In this document: positions 34,522-43,355 of the stretch, piece by piece
Layout of the letters: each line of letters starts with the position of its first letter
How positions within the stretch are numbered: the first letter of the stretch is position 1
NCBI RefSeq assembly: GCF_016056275.1
Contig: NZ_JAECZA010000019.1
Location: 3,099 to 56,985, forward strand
DNA: 53,887 nt
Reading direction: 5' to 3'
DNA from: Dendronalium phyllosphericum CENA369
GTDB lineage: Bacteria > Cyanobacteriota > Cyanobacteriia > Cyanobacteriales > Nostocaceae
Translations under genes and position numbers: made by a program
The notes under the pieces: generated by a model
Database searches by the model: none
What the model was told of the DNA's origin: nothing
The model's input: only the letters and a program-made list of their open reading frames with translations

Positions 34522-37500
34522 CTATTTTTTCTTCTTTAGTTTTGGTTTCAGATGATCTGGCAAATTCTCTGACTGAATTGCATTACAACCCCATTTATAA
34601 GCATTATCAAGAGACTTTCCTGCTCCAAGGGCATCATAAAATCCTGTAGCAAAATTAATTGCGGCAGTATCTTCAATTGCATCACTCATCCCAATTACAT
34701 AGTCAATATATTTTATAATTGCCTCTGCTTGCACTTCAGAATAGCAAGCATTCAGGAGAACACATTCGACGTGTTCAGCACACAATTCAAATGTATTGGC
34801 TAGAGCTTCTGTACTGAGTATTTTTGATTGTCCGTTTTCATCTTCTAGCACTAATCCTTCATTTCCAGATCCATGACCGCAGAAATGGACGATTTGTGGT
34901 TCATGATCTAATAAAGCTCGACGCACATCAATAGCTCGAACAGCCCATTTTTGTTTTAATCTGAATTGACCGTGTTTCTGAGAGCGATGTAAAGCCTCAT
35001 CAATTTCTCGTACCTCCTCACTCAAACGTAACGGAGTTAAATTTTTAGGATTTGCTGCCAAAATTAGTATTGTTTTCAGGGAAGATGGCTCTTCTTTCCT
35101 AGTCACAATCTGGAGAATTTGCTCCGGTTGCAGTGGTTGCCAATTTTTGCGTCGCATAACCTCTTTGGTCTTGTGCAAAGTTCTTGTCAGCCATGTTAGT
35201 TCAGGAAACTGCTCAGAAATACGCTCAATCTCGGTACACGCCTGAGATGTCCCAGTTTCTCTAAGTTGTGTTAGAACGTTGTCTCTAAAACCAGTAATGC
35301 TTTCTCTAACTCCTACTAAGTGAGCAAGAACTTCATTGCTATGATCGGGATCTTCTGCATAAGGATATTCTTGTACTAGCCAGATGTATAGATCAGCTAA
35401 CTGCTTTTCTGTGATGGGCAAATAGACACCATGCGAGTAGCGGTTAGCAATTGCTTCAAATACTTCCCGCCCAAAATTTTTATCTTGCTGAATAGCTGAC
35501 CAAACTATCTCCCAACTAATAGGTTCTGCACATCCTACTAATTCCTTAGCTGCAAACACTGCTTTCTGATATGCTTCTTCTTCTAAAGGTAAGGGAATAG
35601 AAACAAGGCATTGAGCAAAATTTCTAGCCTCATTTGATTCATGCTTTAAAAGTTCCTCAAGTAACTGGCTCAAGCATTTAGGCTTAATTGCTGCATCTTT
35701 CGCTTTATCCAAAACAGCAGCTTTAAAACGTTCATCCCAGCATTTATCAAATTGATAAAGAATAAATATATAATCATGCTCTTCATTCTCTTGATCAATA
35801 ATTGATATCAGTGTATTTAAGGTTTCAGTCGGAGCATTGATATATGCAAGTTTTACTAGTTCAGTATAGTGTTCTGCTCTTTGGGGGTTGTCAGGAAAAC
35901 CAACTATAACTGATGCCCATCTTTGCCATACTTCAGATGATAGAGTTTCTAAAAATTCTGGAGTTTCTTTCACCAGTAACTGTAAAGCCCTACAGCCTGC
36001 TAATGCTGGGCGATCAAAAGTATTTGTTCCAATCCAGTCATAAGCAACTTGCTTGTATTCTTTAATATATTTTTTAGCACCTTTAATAATTCTGGCACGA
36101 GTTTTTACATCGGCTTCTTCCCATCCTGGAAGTTTAGTTAAATCTGATTCAAACTCATGTACATATAATCGTGTATTTGAGTTGAGGGCCATTTCCCTAT
36201 TAAGTTGCCACCAAGCTGATAGATTATCTAAATCAAGTTGATTCAAAAGTAAAATTATTCGCTCTTTAGGTGGTGGACTGATAGGAGGATTTTGTCTGGC
36301 TTCTGCTCTTTCCTGTATCCTTTGATATTCAGCCTTCAGCATCTCAGCCTGCTCTGAATTTAAATCAAACGTTGTAAAAAAAGATGCAAATTCGTCACGT
36401 AAGATATTACTAGTGTATGTAGTTGTAAGAATAGCATCTATCTGCTTTACATCTTTGCGGTTAAATGCCCACTGAATTAGCCTTGACCAAATTAGCTCTT
36501 CTTGAAAGTCAATATTTCTTAGTTTCCCAAGCATCCATATAACATCTTCACTTTGAAGAATATTTTCCGTTAATTCACTTAATAAAAAATAGATATCTTC
36601 TCTTGATGCTAAAACTTGCATAACTGCCTGATTAATAAACTTGCGTCGTTTATTAACCTCATTAATGAGAGAGAAGTTAAAGTATTTTTTAATTTCGCTA
36701 TCTTCGGTTATTATCTCCTGATGTTCTCTCCATTGTATTAGAGATACTTTAACAAAATATTCTGCTATACCAGGTAAATTAAAATGTTCCCAAGCTTTTA
36801 GGAGTATTGTATCTCCGAGTCTTTCAAATGGGTATCCAAAGCATCTAAGACCTTGCTTTTCCAGCCATTTTAGAGCAGCTAGCAAATCAGTTGACTGGAG
36901 TTTTTCCGCAAGTTCATAATCAAGAAATACTCGGTAAGATCCTGTATAGTTTCTCTTCTTAGGTCGAGTTAGGACATTAAACAATTCTTCTGCTGTCAGG
37001 TGTTCTGACCAAATTGCTCTCAAAGCATACCCTTTAAGCTGGTCATTTTCATCTTCTGGTAATTGATCAATAGCCAACGGTTTTAACTGCAATCTTGCAC
37101 TGGCATTACCAACTGTACAAACTGCTTTTGCTGCCCTAACTCTGAGGTGAATTGATTGGGATGAATCAAGTGCTAGATTAACTAACTCTTCCTGAAGTTC
37201 ATCTACTTCACAATATTCAGCAATCTTTATTGCGACATTTCGTGCATAAAATGGCTTGCTAGAATCCTGAATATATGGACGCAATTGCACAGCTAGCCCA
37301 GAATGTTTAAGTTTATTGTATCTGAAATAGTTATCTCTATTTGAATCAAATAACTTTCCCTGCTCGTAATTTTTCAGTAAGTTATCAACTATGGCTGCTC
37401 GAATATCTGTATCTGTAGGTATGTCACTTTGTAACAGCACATCAGGATCAGTCTTCAGAATTTCGTGAAGTACATCAGTCCTCATGCTAGCTAGCCATGC

Positions 37501-37665
37501 TGCTGTTTCATGAAAGTGTGGGATTAACTTACGTTCAGGATCTTCAGATGAAACAAACAGTTTCATTATCCTGTTCAAAGGTATTTTATGATGATATAAA
37601 TACCATGCTGCGAGAAATTCAGTATAGGTCTGATGAGCAAAACTGAATCGATGCGGGCCACACAA
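34522..37665 (-). CDS. helical-repeat and CHAT protease part of a STAND NTPase gene (downstream half)
   Basis: A 1047-residue frame that continues the NTPase half at 37693-38718 after one in-frame TAA. It opens CGPHRFSFAHQTYTEFLAAWYL, the end of a STAND/NACHT module, so it is not a natural N-terminus; only a TTG start exists and no ribosome site. Residues about 100-860 are HEAT-like helical repeats. The C-terminal 170 residues are a CHAT (caspase-like) protease with His927/His931 in HFCGHGSG and Cys974 in LLNACYSE, then VIGMSDAIEDTAAINFATGFY. The catalytic dyad is intact. Such NTPase-CHAT proteins are implicated in conflict or cell-death systems; function here is inferred. Confidence 0.85.
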   Translation of the reverse strand: MCGPHRFSFAHQTYTEFLAAWYLYHHKIPLNRIMKLFVSSEDPERKLIPHFHETAAWLASMRTDVLHEILKTDPDVLLQSDIPTDTDIRAAIVDNLLKNYEQGKLFDSNRDNYFRYNKLKHSGLAVQLRPYIQDSSKPFYARNVAIKIAEYCEVDELQEELVNLALDSSQSIHLRVRAAKAVCTVGNASARLQLKPLAIDQLPEDENDQLKGYALRAIWSEHLTAEELFNVLTRPKKRNYTGSYRVFLDYELAEKLQSTDLLAALKWLEKQGLRCFGYPFERLGDTILLKAWEHFNLPGIAEYFVKVSLIQWREHQEIITEDSEIKKYFNFSLINEVNKRRKFINQAVMQVLASREDIYFLLSELTENILQSEDVIWMLGKLRNIDFQEELIWSRLIQWAFNRKDVKQIDAILTTTYTSNILRDEFASFFTTFDLNSEQAEMLKAEYQRIQERAEARQNPPISPPPKERIILLLNQLDLDNLSAWWQLNREMALNSNTRLYVHEFESDLTKLPGWEEADVKTRARIIKGAKKYIKEYKQVAYDWIGTNTFDRPALAGCRALQLLVKETPEFLETLSSEVWQRWASVIVGFPDNPQRAEHYTELVKLAYINAPTETLNTLISIIDQENEEHDYIFILYQFDKCWDERFKAAVLDKAKDAAIKPKCLSQLLEELLKHESNEARNFAQCLVSIPLPLEEEAYQKAVFAAKELVGCAEPISWEIVWSAIQQDKNFGREVFEAIANRYSHGVYLPITEKQLADLYIWLVQEYPYAEDPDHSNEVLAHLVGVRESITGFRDNVLTQLRETGTSQACTEIERISEQFPELTWLTRTLHKTKEVMRRKNWQPLQPEQILQIVTRKEEPSSLKTILILAANPKNLTPLRLSEEVREIDEALHRSQKHGQFRLKQKWAVRAIDVRRALLDHEPQIVHFCGHGSGNEGLVLEDENGQSKILSTEALANTFELCAEHVECVLLNACYSEVQAEAIIKYIDYVIGMSDAIEDTAAINFATGFYDALGAGKSLDNAYKWGCNAIQSENLPDHLKPKLKKKK

Positions 37666-37692
37666 AGAAAATAACTCTGTAATAGATAAAAT

Positions 37693-37695
37693 TTA
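37693..37695 (-). other. single in-frame TAA separating two halves of one gene
   Basis: The upstream half ends ...ENCIKK-TAA. The frame of the downstream half continues without another stop from just after this TAA (codons for ILSITELFSL-CGPHRF), i.e. both are in the same frame. Just before the stop lies a run of seven A's. Removing this one codon would give about 1398 residues of continuous STAND-CHAT protein. Confidence 0.85.
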
Positions 37696-38718
37696 TTTTT
37701 TTATGCAGTTTTCATCAAAGAAAAACTCTTGTTGATCAATATTTTCTCTACCTAGACACACATCTCGAATAGCAATATCGGTTTGAGGCATATCCCCATA
37801 TTCTGGATTAATCCAGATGGCAGATTTAGCAGACTTATCAGACTTATCTGAAAATAGAAGTAATGCAGCAATTCGACTTGCTATAATTAATCTTTTTTTG
37901 GCACATAAACTGCCAATATTGTCTGAATCACGGCGATCTGGGTTAACCTCTTCACACATTTGTAAACAACCTTCTTCGTACAAATCTTTCTGAGAAGAAG
38001 GAAACCGCCCGTTCTGATAAATTCCTAAAAGAAATTTTAACGTTATTGGCTTGGTAGCAAGAGGAATAGCATTTTTGCTGAAAACTTCCTGTAAAAAATT
38101 GTCAGAGTTTATGCCACGTTTATTCGCTTCTTCAATTACATTTTCTCGAAGTAGGGGAGCTAGCTGATATACCCCAACATTAGCTTCTCCCCACTTTTCT
38201 TTTAGCTTTTTTTCTAAGCCATCCTTCCAATCAGCCGTCCTGCAAGTAATCCGAAAATACAAGCGATCGCAAGGTAGCTTTTCTATTTCACGCTTGAGAA
38301 TGATAACAAGTTTTTTTATGGAAAGTAATCCTTCATCGAGGCTATCCAAAAAAAGATATAGTTTATGTTTTCCTCTGCACCAAGCTTGAAACGTTTCGTT
38401 GCGGAAGATTGCATCACACAGATCCTTGTCTGAGTCATAATTAATAAGTTTGAACCACAAACATACATCTTCTGAACCACTAAGTTTCTGACTTATTTGA
38501 GAATATGCTTGTTCGGCTGCTGTAGTCTTACCCATACCAGCTTCACCTAGCAGCACCAAACAGGGCTTTTCAGATATGCCATCAAAGGCTACTAAGTCAG
38601 GATTATATATATGTCCCCATTTTTCTTCTGGATTGCATAAATAACCGCCGCAAGCGTATTTGAGATTAACTGATGTAGGATACCAGAACCGCTTAAATTT
38701 ATAATCTTGACTTGGCAT
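37693..38718 (-). CDS. STAND/NACHT NTPase part of a split NTPase-CHAT gene (upstream half)
   Basis: 341 residues from the ATG at 38718 (a TTG at 38730 would add four). The first 50 residues (FKRFWYPTSVNLKY...GGYLCNPEEKWGHIYNPDLV) are a lead-in seen in this NTPase family. The P-loop is GEAGMGKTT (residues 58-66 from this start) and Walker B is LYLFLDSLDEG. Sensor-like CRTADW and KPITLKFLL follow. It ends abruptly at the TAA in the winged-helix region. Without the second half it lacks the CHAT effector, so as it stands it is likely a truncated product unless the stop is read through. SD is poor. Confidence 0.85.
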   Translation of the reverse strand: MPSQDYKFKRFWYPTSVNLKYACGGYLCNPEEKWGHIYNPDLVAFDGISEKPCLVLLGEAGMGKTTAAEQAYSQISQKLSGSEDVCLWFKLINYDSDKDLCDAIFRNETFQAWCRGKHKLYLFLDSLDEGLLSIKKLVIILKREIEKLPCDRLYFRITCRTADWKDGLEKKLKEKWGEANVGVYQLAPLLRENVIEEANKRGINSDNFLQEVFSKNAIPLATKPITLKFLLGIYQNGRFPSSQKDLYEEGCLQMCEEVNPDRRDSDNIGSLCAKKRLIIASRIAALLLFSDKSDKSAKSAIWINPEYGDMPQTDIAIRDVCLGRENIDQQEFFFDENCIKK

Positions 38719-38832
38719 TTTTACTGGCAAAAGGCTGAGAAAATTTTTACTATATTAACTTCACTTAATTTTAAGTGTTTACGTTTTATTAATGAGCTTT
38801 TTTATATAAAATACTGCCGCGATCGCCTTCTT

Positions 38833-39023
38833 AACTTCACTTTTCAACCTTTAATCTCAAAACTCTGAGCTTTTTACTCAAAATTTCAACTTCAGAACTC
38901 AAAATGTCGAGCTTTTTACTCCAAAAATCAAGCTCAGAACATGGAACGCCGAGCAATTTACTCCAACATTCGAGTTCTGAGCTTCAAGGTTACACTTCTG
39001 AGGTGCAACTGTCGAGTTATTTT
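38833..39023. repeat. array of degenerate about 21-bp repeats, right flank of the STAND-CHAT gene
   Basis: About nine units with a pattern alternating GAGCTTTTTACTC-(n)-TC and CTTCAGAACTC-(n)-TC. The words CGAGCTTTTTACT and GAGTTCTGAG recur and match the left array. The array runs up to the end of the next gene (39024), leaving no other content in the 300-bp gap. Confidence 0.7.
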
Positions 39024-39497
39024 CTACAATGCTGCTGCTTGAGGCTTGACTTTGCGAGATTTCCGGGCGAATCTTTGCCCCATTTCATCTACTACTGCAT
39101 CTAATCCTCCGGTTTGTCCGCTGGCTTTTGCATAGTTATATACTTGCAACGCGGCTGCATAAGCTTCACTACCCACCGCCAAAGAAGTATCATCGACCAA
39201 TTCTTGCAACTGGGTCAACGCCAGCAATAATGGATACAATGCTTCAAATAATTGCACATCCTTTCGCATTTCTTCCAAGTCAAAAGAACGTGGTAAAAAC
39301 TCTGGGTTCTGTGTCGCCACCTCTAACGCTTTGCTGACAAAGGCACGGCTCTTATCTCCCATCTTGGGTAACGCTTTACGCTCTTCGTTACTCAAATCAA
39401 TTAAAAATGGTAGCTTTTCTTTAATGGTGGTAATAGCTTGTAACAAAGCATCTCTGTCTTTTTGGGCGAAAGTTGCACTAATCGGGCTTCTAGACAT
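39024..39497 (-). CDS. conserved cyanobacterial protein of unknown function
   Basis: 157 residues from the ATG at 39497 (MSRSPISATFAQKDRDALL), preceded by GGGAG 10 nt upstream; the longer frame adds ten residues. All-helical, with LPFLIDLSNEERKALPKMGDKSRAFV and MRKDVQLFEALYPLLLALTQLQELVDD, and a basic tail GQRFARKSRKVKPQ. I recognise the pattern as common in filamentous cyanobacteria; role unknown. Its 3' end abuts a repeat array. The NTPase-CHAT gene follows on the same strand about 300 bp away, but co-transcription through the array is unproven. Confidence 0.75.
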   Translation of the reverse strand: MSRSPISATFAQKDRDALLQAITTIKEKLPFLIDLSNEERKALPKMGDKSRAFVSKALEVATQNPEFLPRSFDLEEMRKDVQLFEALYPLLLALTQLQELVDDTSLAVGSEAYAAALQVYNYAKASGQTGGLDAVVDEMGQRFARKSRKVKPQAAAL

Positions 39498-39574
39498 AGG
39501 AATTATTCTCCCGTATGTATCTTTCATCTAGAGTTCCCAAATATACAATGAAAACCACAACATCACTTGTTCGG

Positions 39575-39715
39575 ATAGCAAAGTGCTGAGTGTTGAGTGC
39601 TGAGTGCTGAGTGTTGAGTGCTGAGTGCTGAGTGCTGAGTGCTGAGTGCTGAGTGTTGAGTGCTGAGTAGAAATCCAGTTTTTCAAGGCTTGAGCAATCA
39701 ACACTGTCCTAACCT
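39575..39715. repeat. composite element, copy 1: heptamer array with conserved ends
   Basis: Left end ATAGCAAAGTGCTGAGT; right end AATCAACACTGTCCTAACC. Between them, AGTGCTG/AGTGTTG heptamers repeat about eleven times. The second copy, at 49716-49878, has the same ends but a different interior. Lies in the spacer before the M16 peptidase gene. Confidence 0.8.
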
Positions 39716-39809
39716 ATATGACTACGGCTATATCATGATTAGCGATCGCAGTGTTTCTTTTAAGTCGTGGATAAGATAAAGAAGTAAATTAGCTCTTCAC
39801 TCACGACCA

Positions 39810-41093
39810 ATGACTTCAACTCTGCTGCAATTCCCTCGTCTTAATGCGCCAAAGCTGCACCAGTTACCCAATGGTTTAACAATCGTTGCGGAACAAATGC
39901 CAATTGAAGCTGTTAATCTCAGCCTTTGGATTAAAATAGGTTCGGCTGTAGAATCTGATGCCATTAACGGCATGGCTCACTTTTTAGAGCATATGATTTT
40001 TAAAGGCACTGAGCAACTGGCTAGCGGCGAGTTTGAGCGGCGAATTGAAGAGCGAGGTGCTGTCACCAATGCTGCTACAAGCCAAGACTATACTCATTAC
40101 TATATAACCACTGCTCCCAAAGACTTTGCAGAGCTAGCACCGCTACAAATTGATGTAGTATTTAACGCTAGTATTCCTGACGATGCCTTTGAACGCGAAC
40201 GATTAGTAGTCCTAGAAGAAATCAGACGTTCAGACGATAATCCCCGTCGGCGCACGTTTCGCCGAGCAATGGAAACCGCATTTAACGAGTTACCCTATCG
40301 CCGTCCGGTATTGGGGCCAGAAGCAGTGATAGCCCAACTCAAACCCCAGCAGATGCGAGATTTTCATGCTAGTTGGTATCAACCCCAATCAATTACGGCT
40401 GTAGCTGTAGGCAATTTACCAGAAGAAGAATTAATTGCAATTATTGCCGAGAAATTTACTCAAACTATTAACACACAGCACTCAGCACTCAAAATTCAGC
40501 ACTCAGCACTCAAACCCGAACCTGCATTTACAGAAATTGTCCGTGGGGAATTTGTTGATGAAAGCCTCCAGCAGGCGAGGATAATAATGGTTTGGCGGGT
40601 TCCTGGATTAAAACAGTTAGAGCTAACTTATGGGCTGGATGTTTTGGCAGGAATTTTAGGACACGGGCGGACATCAAGACTGGTGCAGGATTTGCGAGAA
40701 GAACGAGGGTTGGTATCTTCAATATCTGTGAGCAATATGAGCAATCTGCTGCAAGGGACGTTTTATATTTCGGCTAAGTGTGCAGTAGAAAATATACCAG
40801 CTGTAGAAGATGCGATCGCTCAACATATGGCTAGGTTACAAATAGAGTTAATCTCTGAAAAAGAAATTGAGCGCGTGCGGCGGCGAGTAGCGAATAGATT
40901 TATTTTTGGTAACGAAACACCAAGCGATCGCGCTGGGTTATATGGTTACTATCAATCTCTAGTAGGAGATTTAGAACCAGCCTTTAATTACCCAGCTTAC
41001 ATTCAAGCCCAAAATGCAACTAACTTGATGCAAGCAGCAAATCAGTATCTTGACCCAGATGCTTATGGTGTAGTTGTGATGAAGCCATTGTAA
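39810..41093 (+). CDS. M16-family zinc metallopeptidase (pitrilysin/processing-peptidase type)
   Basis: A 427-residue peptidase. The inverted zinc motif HFLEH (about residues 57-61) is followed by the downstream Glu in VVLEEIRR about 75 residues later. Two M16 halves are visible; the second includes MVWRVPGLKQLELTYGLDVLAGILG and GRTSRLVQDLREERGL. Residues about 222-236 (TQHSALKIQHSALKP) are translated AGCACTC repeats that are not part of the family fold. They fall in the linker between the two halves, where an insert would be tolerated. Substrate unknown. Confidence 0.9.
   Translation: MTSTLLQFPRLNAPKLHQLPNGLTIVAEQMPIEAVNLSLWIKIGSAVESDAINGMAHFLEHMIFKGTEQLASGEFERRIEERGAVTNAATSQDYTHYYITTAPKDFAELAPLQIDVVFNASIPDDAFERERLVVLEEIRRSDDNPRRRTFRRAMETAFNELPYRRPVLGPEAVIAQLKPQQMRDFHASWYQPQSITAVAVGNLPEEELIAIIAEKFTQTINTQHSALKIQHSALKPEPAFTEIVRGEFVDESLQQARIIMVWRVPGLKQLELTYGLDVLAGILGHGRTSRLVQDLREERGLVSSISVSNMSNLLQGTFYISAKCAVENIPAVEDAIAQHMARLQIELISEKEIERVRRRVANRFIFGNETPSDRAGLYGYYQSLVGDLEPAFNYPAYIQAQNATNLMQAANQYLDPDAYGVVVMKPL
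40476..40514. repeat. AGCACTC repeat inside the M16 peptidase gene
   Basis: CAGCACTCAGCACTCAAAATTCAGCACTCAGCACTCAAA: a direct duplication of a heptamer pair, in frame, giving TQHSALKIQHSALK. Same heptamer family as 39587-39668 (opposite strand) and 16202-16243. Confidence 0.85.
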
Positions 41094-41191
41094 ATTAGGG
41101 ATTGGGGATTAGGTATTGGGTATTAGGTATTGAGAAAATTCTTCCCCATTTCCTAATCCCCACTCCTCAGTCCCCAGTCCCTACTCCCCTA
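41094..41191. repeat. paired heptamer repeats
   Basis: TTAGGGATTGGGGATTAGG on the left and CCTAATCCCCACTCC/CAGTCCCCAGTCCC on the right, in the gap between the M16 peptidase and fructosamine kinase genes; complementary halves. Confidence 0.75.
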
Positions 41192-41198
41192 TTCAACA

Positions 41199-42065
41199 AT
41201 GTGGACTGAAATTGATACCCATATTAGCCAGGTGACTGGCAAAAAATTTCAGAACGAACAGCAGCGATCGGTCGGTGGCGGATGCATCAACCAAGGTTAT
41301 GCTGTCTCTAATGGCGAACTGACCTACTTTGTCAAACTCAACCAAGCATCTCAAGTTGCGATGTTTGAGGCGGAAGCGCTGGGCTTAAAGCAAATGGTGG
41401 AGACACACAGTATTCGCGTCCCAAAACCGATTTGCTGGGGTACAAGTGGTAATTCTAGTTACATCGTGTTGGAATGGCTGGATATGGGGGGAGGTAATAA
41501 CCAATCTTGGACAGAGATGGGACGTAAGTTGGCGGCGATGCACAAAGCCACTAGCCAAAAAGGTTTCGGCTGGGACGTAAATAATACTATTGGTTCCACG
41601 CCGCAAATCAATACTTGGACAACAGACTGGGCAGAATTTTATGCCAAACATCGCCTAGGTTATCAATTTCAGTTAGCAAGGCGGCGAGGTGGTAACTTTC
41701 CTAAACAAGATGAGTTACTGCAAGTTATTCCTGATTTACTAACAGAACGCCAAATCCAACCATCCCTAGTGCATGGAGATTTATGGGGCGGTAATGCTGG
41801 CTGTACTGCGTCGGGAGAACCAGTGATTTTTGACCCTGCAACTTATTTTGGCGATCGCGAAGTTGATATCGCCATGACAGAATTATTTGGTGGGTTCCCA
41901 GCAGCTTTTTACAAAGGTTACAACGAAGTATTTCCTTTAGATGCAGGCTACGAACGCCGAAAAATTCTCTATAATCTCTACCACATTGTGAATCACTTCA
42001 ATTTATTCGGTGGTGGTTATGGTTCTCAAGCCAATCGGATGATTGACCAGATTTTGCAAAATTAA
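41199..42065 (+). CDS. fructosamine/ketosamine-3-kinase family protein
   Basis: A 288-residue kinase of the aminoglycoside-kinase-like fold that phosphorylates ketosamines on glycated proteins or amines, helping deglycation. VGGGCINQGYAV is the nucleotide loop, TYFVKLNQ holds the lysine, SLVHGDLWGGNAG is the catalytic loop with Asp and Asn, and VIFDPATYFGDREVD is the metal-binding block. Length normal. Start ATG 41199 lies only 8 bp after the repeat. Confidence 0.9.
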   Translation: MWTEIDTHISQVTGKKFQNEQQRSVGGGCINQGYAVSNGELTYFVKLNQASQVAMFEAEALGLKQMVETHSIRVPKPICWGTSGNSSYIVLEWLDMGGGNNQSWTEMGRKLAAMHKATSQKGFGWDVNNTIGSTPQINTWTTDWAEFYAKHRLGYQFQLARRRGGNFPKQDELLQVIPDLLTERQIQPSLVHGDLWGGNAGCTASGEPVIFDPATYFGDREVDIAMTELFGGFPAAFYKGYNEVFPLDAGYERRKILYNLYHIVNHFNLFGGGYGSQANRMIDQILQN

Positions 42066-42470
42066 CTAGAATGCAAATTCTTAAAATAGGCTATTTACTT
42101 GTAACCGCAATCTTAGTTATTTTGTGTCTTTTTTTATACTAAAATTTCAAAAGCAGGAGTGCAAGACCTTACGCTCCTACAGATAAAAACCTGGAAACCC
42201 AGGTGAAATCTCAGTTTCTTAATTACGAATTACCCTTCGGGTGACGCTCGTACCTCGCTAACGGCAGTCCCCCAGACGCTCGAAGACTCGCTAACGCTGC
42301 GCTAACGACGGGAACCGCCAAGACGGGGGCTGCCTCACGAATTACAAATTACGAATTCGTATTCGCCTCCTCTTTCTTTATGAGTTTGTCTATTTCAGCT
42401 ATGTTTGGTAAATAAAATAAGTAGCTAGCCTACATACTGGGCTGTTATCCCACACTTGACATAAAGCATT
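42066..42470. repeat. repeat-filled spacer
   Basis: No gene in 405 bp. A hairpin pair GGAGTG...CGCTCC at 42153-42180 matches the one near 20638. Between about 42230 and 42335 a GC-rich palindromic element (GACGCTCG, GCTAACG words repeated; CCCCCGTCTTGGCGG-like core) is bracketed by ACGAATTAC words, which also appear at 53093-53131. Confidence 0.55.
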
Positions 42471-42734
42471 GTGAGTGCCAAACGTCTGCCAGAAACCATC
42501 GCCCATGTCAAAATTACCCGCCAATCCTGGCAACACGGCTTTCTTGAGGGCGAAGTCAGCGCGGGTGATTTTGAGTGGCATTTCCAATGGCATTTCCGCC
42601 GCGGAGAACTTTCTGTTAGGCCTTCCCAAGGTCGTGCCTTAATCAAAGAACCCCTCGGTCGCTTCTTGGAAAAACAAGATTACCAGCTAGAACCTGGAGG
42701 AGACTATGCTTTTACTATTCGAGCAGAACTTTAG
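42471..42734 (+). CDS. small cyanobacterial protein, probably DUF3146
   Basis: An 87-residue protein with GTG start (GTGAGTGCC). MSAKRLPETIAHVKITRQSWQHGFLEGEVSAGDFEWHF and the final LEKQDYQLEPGGDYAFTIRAEL match what I know of the cyanobacterial DUF3146 family. Beta-rich, soluble, function unknown. No Shine-Dalgarno stands out. Confidence 0.78.
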   Translation: MSAKRLPETIAHVKITRQSWQHGFLEGEVSAGDFEWHFQWHFRRGELSVRPSQGRALIKEPLGRFLEKQDYQLEPGGDYAFTIRAEL

Positions 42735-42795
42735 TCAGTTGTCAGCGGTCAGTCGTCAATAGCAACTAACAACTGACTACTGACTACTGACATAA
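42733..42795. repeat. CAGTTGTCA/TGACTAC heptamer repeats
   Basis: Inverted arrangement: CAGTTGTCAGCGGTCAGTCGTC then AACTAACAACTGACTACTGAC. Same family as at 7677-7708. Lies between convergent DUF3146-like and YqgF-like genes and could form a stem. Confidence 0.7.
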
Positions 42796-42804
42796 AACTT
42801 CTCA

Positions 42805-43248
42805 TTAAGGGCTAATAGTAGTTAGGCGATTTAAATATCTTTCGATTAAGAGGATGGCGACAATGTCATCTATTGGTCGTGGCGGTTGCCGCATACCCTT
42901 TGGCAATAGTTTTGTTAGTCCTTTGGGAGGATACATTTGCCAGTAGCGATCGCGGGCTTCTAAGGTGGTGTAACGCTCATCCACCAAAATAATATTTAGG
43001 GCTTCTGTTAATTCCTCAGATAGTTGCTGTTTCCACCGCTTGGCTGTGGTTTGGTCGCCCATTACCAATAAGGAGATGGGAAATTTTTGCCGTAATGTGC
43101 CAATGGTAGCGATCGCTTCAGTAGCAGGTACAACTTCATGATAGTGTAGTTGCCGATCTAGCCCCATTACTGCTAGACCACATTTGTCTTTACCTGGATC
43201 GAAGCCCAAGATGACGGGTTGCGTTGGTGAGAATTCCCTGAAAGTCAT
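42805..43248 (-). CDS. YqgF/RuvX-like RNase H-fold nuclease
   Basis: 147 residues of the Holliday-junction-resolvase/YqgF superfamily. VILGFDPGKDKCGLAVM supplies the first acidic residue and glycine turn, ILVDERYTTLEARDRYW the central glutamate, and IDDIVAILLIERYL the C-terminal aspartates. Probably a pre-16S rRNA nuclease or structure-specific nuclease paralogue. It follows the DUF3084 gene on the same strand, a pairing I know from other cyanobacteria, and is likely in one operon. Confidence 0.85.
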   Translation of the reverse strand: MTFREFSPTQPVILGFDPGKDKCGLAVMGLDRQLHYHEVVPATEAIATIGTLRQKFPISLLVMGDQTTAKRWKQQLSEELTEALNIILVDERYTTLEARDRYWQMYPPKGLTKLLPKGMRQPPRPIDDIVAILLIERYLNRLTTISP

Positions 43249-43255
43249 AAGTAAT

Positions 43256-43281
43256 TAAAAATTAAAAATTAAAAATTAAAA
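43256..43281. repeat. (AAAATTAA)-type tandem repeat
   Basis: Four copies of ATTAAAA in the leader of the YqgF-like gene, between it and the DUF3084 gene. Confidence 0.65.
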
Positions 43282-43355
43282 AATGCAATTAGCTGTTGAA
43301 ATTTTACTAATTAAGGCTTATAAAGATTTTTGAATTGAGACTAATCTTTAATTTT

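Noticed and set aside
37680-37700. Programmed frameshift at the A7 run in the STAND-CHAT gene
   Set aside because: The two halves are in the same frame, so a single frameshift would not restore the protein; only read-through or mutation fits.
39575-39715. CRISPR-like or phase-variation array
   Set aside because: It is a simple heptamer tandem without spacers and is not inside a gene or at a promoter -10/-35 that I could see.
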